DNA of 64,000 nt from the NCBI RefSeq assembly GCF_015706575.1, contig NW_024037063.1, forward strand, positions 11,098,927-11,162,926, in the 5' to 3' direction. Positions 58,871 through 64,000 of the stretch are shown here, piece after piece. A model generated the notes under the pieces. It ran no database searches. It was not told the DNA's origin and saw nothing but the letters and a program-made list of their open reading frames with translations. Numbering within the stretch: position 1 is the first letter of the stretch; each line of letters starts with the position of its first letter. Source of the DNA: Patiria miniata. Lineage: Eukaryota > Echinodermata > Asteroidea > Valvatida > Asterinidae. A program made the translations under genes and the position numbers.

Positions 58871-60157
58871 CATTTATTCGGGAATGCTCTAGAAATCATG
58901 AGCTCATGGCATTTTCTCAAGAAAAAAAAATAACACCTCCCGGGTAAAAACGCCCGCCAAACTTCCTCCCGAAAAGGGGGGAAAATTTCCCCTTATCAAT
59001 ATAATGACCATGATATTATATTTGCACCTGATAGAGGAGACATGTATTGTATAAAACCTTACATTTATTTCCTGGTGTCTCCATGTAGTACTGAGATATT
59101 TAACAAAAACCTAAAAATCAGGCGTTTTTACCCCAGTTTACCCTAAATGTTTGCCATGTCCTTTTTCTTGTAATGTGAGTCACTGATACAAAACTTATTG
59201 CCAAACTAACGTTCTTATGGCCACTTTCTTTAGAGTTTAGACACTTAACTGTTCTTAGAAACTCACCCTAAATGCTTTGACTTAATAGAATAACAGCCCA
59301 GAGTTGACGGAAGACCCTCTTTAAATGTAACGGGAGTTACAATGTACATTGTACCATGGAATTGCCCATGTAATGTTTCCAAGTTATGCTATAATTTACG
59401 TTTTGCCTCCAAATCCCTCAGATTAGAATGTGCTTCTTTTTTTTTAAGAACATGAAGGATGATAGAATTAACGCCTGTATGTAGGTCAATTACCCAAGTC
59501 CTTGCTAGTAAATTACACTATAGGCCTATAGCATTAAATGGACCCCTAATTTTGGAGATAAACAAATATGTATGGGACACGTAATATGTTTGGAAATGGT
59601 TGTACCGTCAGGAACACTTCTCTTGCGTTATTTCTTAAATGTTTTCTTGCGTATGTCTGACTGAAATGTGAAAAATGTTTGCCCATTAATGAAAACGAAT
59701 GCCCGATCAACCCCTTACTAATGTTTTAGACGAAATTGAATTGCACATACATGTAGGTCCTACCTTTTAAAAAAGAAAGTCAATGTACGGTTTGAAGTCA
59801 TCAAATATGATTTACGCTAAGGAATACGGACATGTATGATATGAAGTCTTAAAAGATGTTTAACAAAATGTGAAACATGTTTGCCCATTAATGAAAACGA
59901 ATGCCTGATCCACCCCTTACTAATGGTTTAGACGAAATTGAATGAACAACGCGATACTAATATGAATGCATCTTTGATAGGGACGAGTGAAGCTAAAAGG
60001 CGATAGAATGCTCGGATAGTGAAATTGAATGATTCTTTTTGATTGTCGAATGCTGATCTGCATGATCTTTCAATTTCAATCTACTGGTAAATCGAATGAG
60101 CCAGGCGTTAAATTGAATGAAAACCTGGTGAAATTGGCCGGGAAAACCTGTATTAAA

Positions 60158-60697
60158 CAGGGGCGTGAGTGACCACTGATAAAAACAGCTGAAAATAGCT
60201 GAAAAAGGTGTACAAAAGCTGAACTTTGAAAATCTCCTACATACTTTAACCCTAACCCCTTGGGCTCTTTACTAGAAAGTACCCTGAATCCGCCAAAATC
60301 CATCCATTTCGCCATGCAAAAAAATGTTGAACAGTGAGTCCATCAGAATCCACCAGTTAGGCGGGAGTAAATCTGTTGAGATCCTGAATCCGCCAAAGTC
60401 CCCCAACAGCTCAATATAGAGGTATCCTGAATCCATCAAAATCCTGCAGTTCCGCTAGGCTAACAATCCTGAATCCATCGAAATCCCCCAGTTTGTGCAA
60501 TATGGAGGTATCCTGAATCTGCCGAAATCCCCCGAAACAGGGGGTGGATTTTGATGGATTCAGGTACATACATGTATGTACTGTATGTTAGGGTTAATAC
60601 ATTTGTTATACGCAGCAAGTGCGGGAAAAACAGCCGTAAGTCCAAAACAAAACAAAAAGCAGAAATCAGCTTTTAAATCTTAGTTTTCACACCCCTG
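60158..60697. mobile_element. CAGGGG element with 6-bp TSD, interrupted
   Basis: CAGGGGCGTGAGTGACC...TTTTCACACCCCTG with ATTAAA on both sides (60152-60157, 60698-60703). It is collinear with 23298-23472 except for the TTAA-CCCTAAC insertion at 60246-60597. Confidence 0.75.
60246..60597. mobile_element. TTAA-CCCTAAC element inserted in a CAGGGG element
   Basis: Near-perfect termini TTAA-CCCTAAC and GTTAGGG-TTAA. The interior is CCTGAATCC(G/A)(C/T)C(A/G)AAATCC units plus a longer AATATRGAGGTATC repeat (about 116 bp period). The last unit is inverted (GGGGGTGGATTTTGATGG). It interrupts the host element at 60158-60697, for which 23298-23472 is an uninterrupted relative. Confidence 0.75.
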
Positions 60698-60698
60698 A

Positions 60699-61086
60699 TT
60701 AAAGGAAGATAGCCTACAACATTTGCAAACATCACAAAACGTTTTCATACATGTACATTGTGTAATGAGTTATTCCGCGGTTTTTTTTTGCAACTGCATG
60801 ATTACATGTACACACCTGTCATGCCTGTGAAGAGGTACAAGCCTGCGCTAGACTGAATCTGTGACCTTACAATTCCCCAAAGTCTATAAATTGTTGTGTT
60901 TTATCTTAAGTGGGGGCAGGGAAACAGACTACAAGAACATGATTAGTTTTCTTGGTTTTTCCAGCATCTACGAACCCAAAACGTAAAACAAGTAATTTTA
61001 ACAATATTTGCTATAACATACTAATCCTCCAAATCCCTTTATTTCTGAAAATTGCAGCAAAAGCAAATGTTGTACATTCCCTTTCA
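60699..61086 (-). mobile_element. AGGGAATGTAC-family miniature element with internal foreign module
   Basis: The left end is TTAA-AGGAAGATAGCCTACAACA and the right end GCAAATGTTGTACATTCCCT followed by a mutated TTAA. An internal piece (about 60811-60900, CTTACAATTCCCCAAAGTC) also occurs next to the 55.9-kb copy at 56137-56215. Confidence 0.65.
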
Positions 61087-62794
61087 AACAAGGTCAATGA
61101 GCTCCATGCCCAAGTACCCATCACTGGTATTACCAGCATACATGTAGCTACCGGTACCAACTTTTCAAAATCCCAATTAGTAATCAACCCGCGCGGTCAT
61201 TTTCAACTGCTCCTATTATCAAAAGTGTATGTACCAGCTTTACCAACATCGAGTACATGTACATGGTTTACATGTGCATACAATTCTTGTTGTGAATAAT
61301 AATGTACTGTAGGCCAAAAGATTATAAAAAAAAAAAATTAAAAAAAAGTTTCGAGTTTGTATCGTGTTTTTACACACAATGATTTAGGGCCACCGTATGT
61401 AATAGAAATATCCCGCCAACATACCTTGCAAACGCATGCTGATTTATCTTTTCTGGACATTGTGATAAACTCAAACTCTATTACCAATTATTCCAACCAT
61501 ACTCGTATTAAATTCCATGATTAAAATCTCGCACTGATGGGTCTCATCCCGGCAACAAGCGACCAAATGTGCTCACGATCGTCACTGAAAAGTACTCACA
61601 CATGCACAGTACCCACACCCAACCACACATCCACGAGATGCACACAAATGGCACACCATTGAAATTTTTTTAGTCTGGTCCTCAAATACTCCACTGCGCA
61701 CACTGCATTGATGTCTATCAGGTGTTTGACCGCATTGCTTATTAGACTTGTCACCAGTCCATCCATTATCGCAACATTTCGCCAGAATTTTTTGATCAAA
61801 AACGATACTATACAAGTATTTTTTTTTTAAGGGAGAAAATTGGAAATTCGTATAATGTTTTAGTGGCAAATCGTATTTTTTTAATTTAACAAACAATCAT
61901 GACAATTCGTAATAATTACAAAAAAATCGTAATAGTTGGCAGCTATGTACCAGTGACGGGATAAAGGGGGGGGGGGGGAGGTTAGGGTAGAACACTGAGA
62001 AAGACATTCTAGGATTGCAGATGATGCCAGATGCTCATGTGTAGACGCTATTGCTTTGAACACATTCAGGAGAAAATTACAATACATGTACCGGTAGTTG
62101 TACATTGTAGGCCTATGTACAGTACTTCACAGAACGCACCACAGTGTGTCCAGTCCACAGGGCACTCATAAGTGGTAAAAAAAAAACCTCTCCTGTTTGC
62201 GCATGGATGAACCCATAATACAGTGTACATGTATGTATACATACCTGCACAATGTGCATACATGTACGTTTATTTAATACCATTATGACTAGTGAGAGCT
62301 TCTCTGTCACTCAGTGTCATGCACTCTGCGCTTTATTCAATCAATCAATAATTCAATAGCAAATTGATCTTGATGTGATTACATCAACGCCCCCATGTAA
62401 AGCTGGGAGGAAGATGGGCTGATTAGCTAAGAAAAGAAAATGTCTCGTCGTTTGCTGTCAAGTTATGGTCGTTTTTGCATCTTTTTAGAGATTAATATCG
62501 AATTCTGAATGGTTTTGAAAACCACATTTATCTCCCACTGTCATGTGAAAGGATGAAAATTGCCAACCTATAGATTTGTCCATTTCCATCAAATCAGGAT
62601 ATGTAACCATGGTAACTGTATACAGACTGGGATTAGGGATGGTTGGGGGTGAGGTGGTTTCAAAATGTTATACAGGACACATTTGGTGACTTTTTCAGTC
62701 CGTGTACCGTCTCATTCATACATGGTACAGTACATGTACATGTACACGTACATGTACAATGCTGCTATTTCAAGGTCTCCATTCAGTGTGACAA
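61087..62794. other. Sequence upstream of the visible coiled-coil exons
   Basis: Minus-strand frames of 67 and 104 codons at 61582-61896 overlap each other and show no coiled-coil character, so they are not accepted as the missing 5' exons. A G run is at 61969-61978. No promoter was recognised. Confidence 0.4.
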
Positions 62795-63320
62795 TTAAAG
62801 CTATAGTCCATCATTTGCAGCCATCCGAAAAGTAACTGCGTAATTACTGTTGAAAAACAAACTTGGTTGAAAGATAGTAAGGGGACTAAACTCCCTGTGA
62901 AATTATTCTTTCTGGCAAGCTGTCATTTTGAAGTAATCAACGAAAGAAGGCATTTCCAACGGTAATTCTTAAGAAGCACCGTAGGAAAATTTAAATTAGT
63001 AGTTCGTTTTGTTATTCAGCGCAGCGCGCACAAGTATTGGAACGACGCACACGTGTGCGCGGTTGCTATAATCGTCGGATCAGTGCGCGACGCCACGTAT
63101 AGCTGCAATTCAAAACAATTCAAAACATGATTCAGTAACTTTTGATTTGAAATTGAGATCTTAGAATGCTGCTTTTCTCGGAATGTACAGCTGAAGCTTA
63201 GCTGAAACTTCATCAGGTTAGTTGCTCAGTATCCTTCATTAGATTTTGAACACTTTTGTTGCTTCAAACGAACAAAATGCACTTATTACAAACATGACAA
63301 ATGATGGACTATAGCTTTAA
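62795..63320 (+). mobile_element. AGCTATAG-family miniature element, best-preserved copy
   Basis: A perfect TTAA at each end with inverted termini AGCTATAGTCCATCATTTG (about 19 bp, essentially identical). The TTAA target duplication is typical of piggyBac and Kolobok superfamilies. It has no coding capacity. Confidence 0.85.
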
Positions 63321-63638
63321 CAATACACGAATAGACTTTTGAATGTCGTTACCTAATGCACACCGTACATGTAGAAATATGCATGGACACAAACAAGAAG
63401 CAGCTGATTCTAAACAACAACTCCCAATCAGGTGCTACAAAATAAGCATCATTTACCTATATCCTCGACACTCCATAATCTGGGCAGGTAACGCTTGCAA
63501 CGCGCGCGCGTTGTCACACACAAATTGAAAGCAAGTGCCACGTACATTATTGTAGCTTTAGGGGGTCTGGCGATGATTTTAAAAGTACATGCACATGTCA
63601 TTTGGACAAGTCAATGAACTCTAGCTGAAGTGTCCAAG

Positions 63639-63830
63639 ATGTTTGATTACGCACATGACTGGAGGACATACAGACGTCATTACGGGTATTACAGTGCGTA
63701 TCTGCTGGTCAGCGATGATACTGATTTGCAGGGATTACATGTAGAAGGGCCTAGGGATCTCACGACAGACTGGTATTCTTTCGGTTGGTGGCCAGTGCAA
63801 TCTGAACACATCACTTGGTACGGTAGTTGA
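63639..63830 (+). CDS. Uncharacterised 63-codon ORF, aromatic-rich
   Basis: ATG to TGA encoding a protein starting MFDYAHDWRTYRRHYGYYSA and ending DWYSFGWWPVQSEHITWYGS. The high Tyr/Trp content and lack of repeat character look coding. It could be a small gene or the last exon of a plus-strand gene. No homologue is recognised and no splice acceptor was settled on. Confidence 0.3.
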   Translation: MFDYAHDWRTYRRHYGYYSAYLLVSDDTDLQGLHVEGPRDLTTDWYSFGWWPVQSEHITWYGS

Positions 63831-63888
63831 TACACTGGCAGATATTGAAGGCAATGCAAAAAATGTAGGGAAGCCACTTATGGGAAAT

Positions 63889-64000
63889 ATTGACCCCAAC
63901 TGAACTCAACCCATCAAAGTTCAACAGCAGGTTTTGTTTAAATCTGTTGGGATAGGTACATTGTACAGTACCCCTAAACTGATGGTCTTTTACACTGGAG
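63889..64000. mobile_element. TTAA-CCCTAAC element, cut by window end
   Basis: It is collinear with the left half of 51895-52113 (GAACTCAACCCATCAAA, CAGCAGGTTTTGTT, AGTACCCCTAAACTGATGG). Its left terminus is degraded (TTGACCCCAAC) and its right half lies outside. Confidence 0.55.

Larger units (their letters stand above)
57394..59148. mobile_element. 1.75-kb element with GGGGTAAAAACGCC termini
   Basis: 28-bp perfect terminal inverted repeats starting ATTTAGGGTAAACTGGGG. The word GGGGTAAAAACGCCC is repeated near the left end and recurs at about 57785, 57826 and 58943. The interior holds a poly(C) tract (58078-58121) and a promoter-like GC-richer block (58560-58870). No long open frame is present. 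It interrupts an older repeat (57215-57393 plus 59149-59345) that is uninterrupted at 41690-42130. Confidence 0.75.

Noticed and set aside
61582-61896. Missing 5' exons of the coiled-coil gene on the minus strand
   Set aside because: Frames are rich in Cys/Val, without heptads, and no acceptor/donor pair fits the phase of the first visible exon.

Overview
The window looks like a stretch of a marine invertebrate deuterostome nuclear genome, most likely an echinoderm. The reasons are spliced genes with GT/AG introns, AT-rich introns full of short non-autonomous DNA transposons and tRNA-derived SINEs, and a very high density of the palindromic words TACATGTA, TACCGGTA and AGGCCTA, which I associate with sea stars and sea urchins. 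The species call is an inference. No bacterial, organellar, LTR-retrovirus or Polinton sequence was recognised.

Two protein genes converge on each other. The plus-strand gene (1-7679) is the 3' end of a larger gene. Six exons encode about 590 C-terminal residues: a Pro/Gln-rich disordered region with a polyQ tract, a double-stranded-RNA-binding-like fold split by an intron, a conserved PNPFVPLQ patch, and a basic tail ending in a KLAINFG motif. I read it as a probable XRN1-type 5'-3' exoribonuclease tail, with moderate confidence. The minus-strand gene (55806 down to 10539) has 23 exons whose splice phases join without a break into about 963 residues of almost continuous coiled coil ending at a stop. 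It resembles a CCDC150-like centrosomal or ciliary coiled-coil protein, but the name is tentative. Its N-terminus was not found and probably lies past the right edge.

The rest is intron, UTR and mobile debris. (1) Families of TTAA-flanked miniature elements: a 520-bp AGCTATAG family (four copies), an AGGGAATGTAC family (four copies) and an unusual TTAA-CCCTAAC family (five copies) that encloses different private tandem repeats. (2) Elements with clean target-site duplications: 11 bp at 5852, 6 bp at 23298 and 60158, TTA at 35390 and TA at several places. (3) Nested insertions that give a relative order of events, such as SINE in MITE at 54.0 kb, MITE in SINE at 12.8 kb, MITE in MITE at 27.0 kb and 60.2 kb, and a 1.75-kb GGGGTAAAAACGCC element in an older repeat at 57.4-59.1 kb. 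(4) A 1.7-kb, 12-bp CCAAT-bearing satellite in a coiled-coil gene intron.

The most unusual host-gene observation is that the coiled-coil gene carries two unrelated tandem arrays (11.9-12.4 kb and 18.1-18.96 kb). In each, the 3' end of an exon together with its splice donor and the start of the intron has been copied four to five times downstream of the real exon, leaving a ladder of near-perfect decoy donors.
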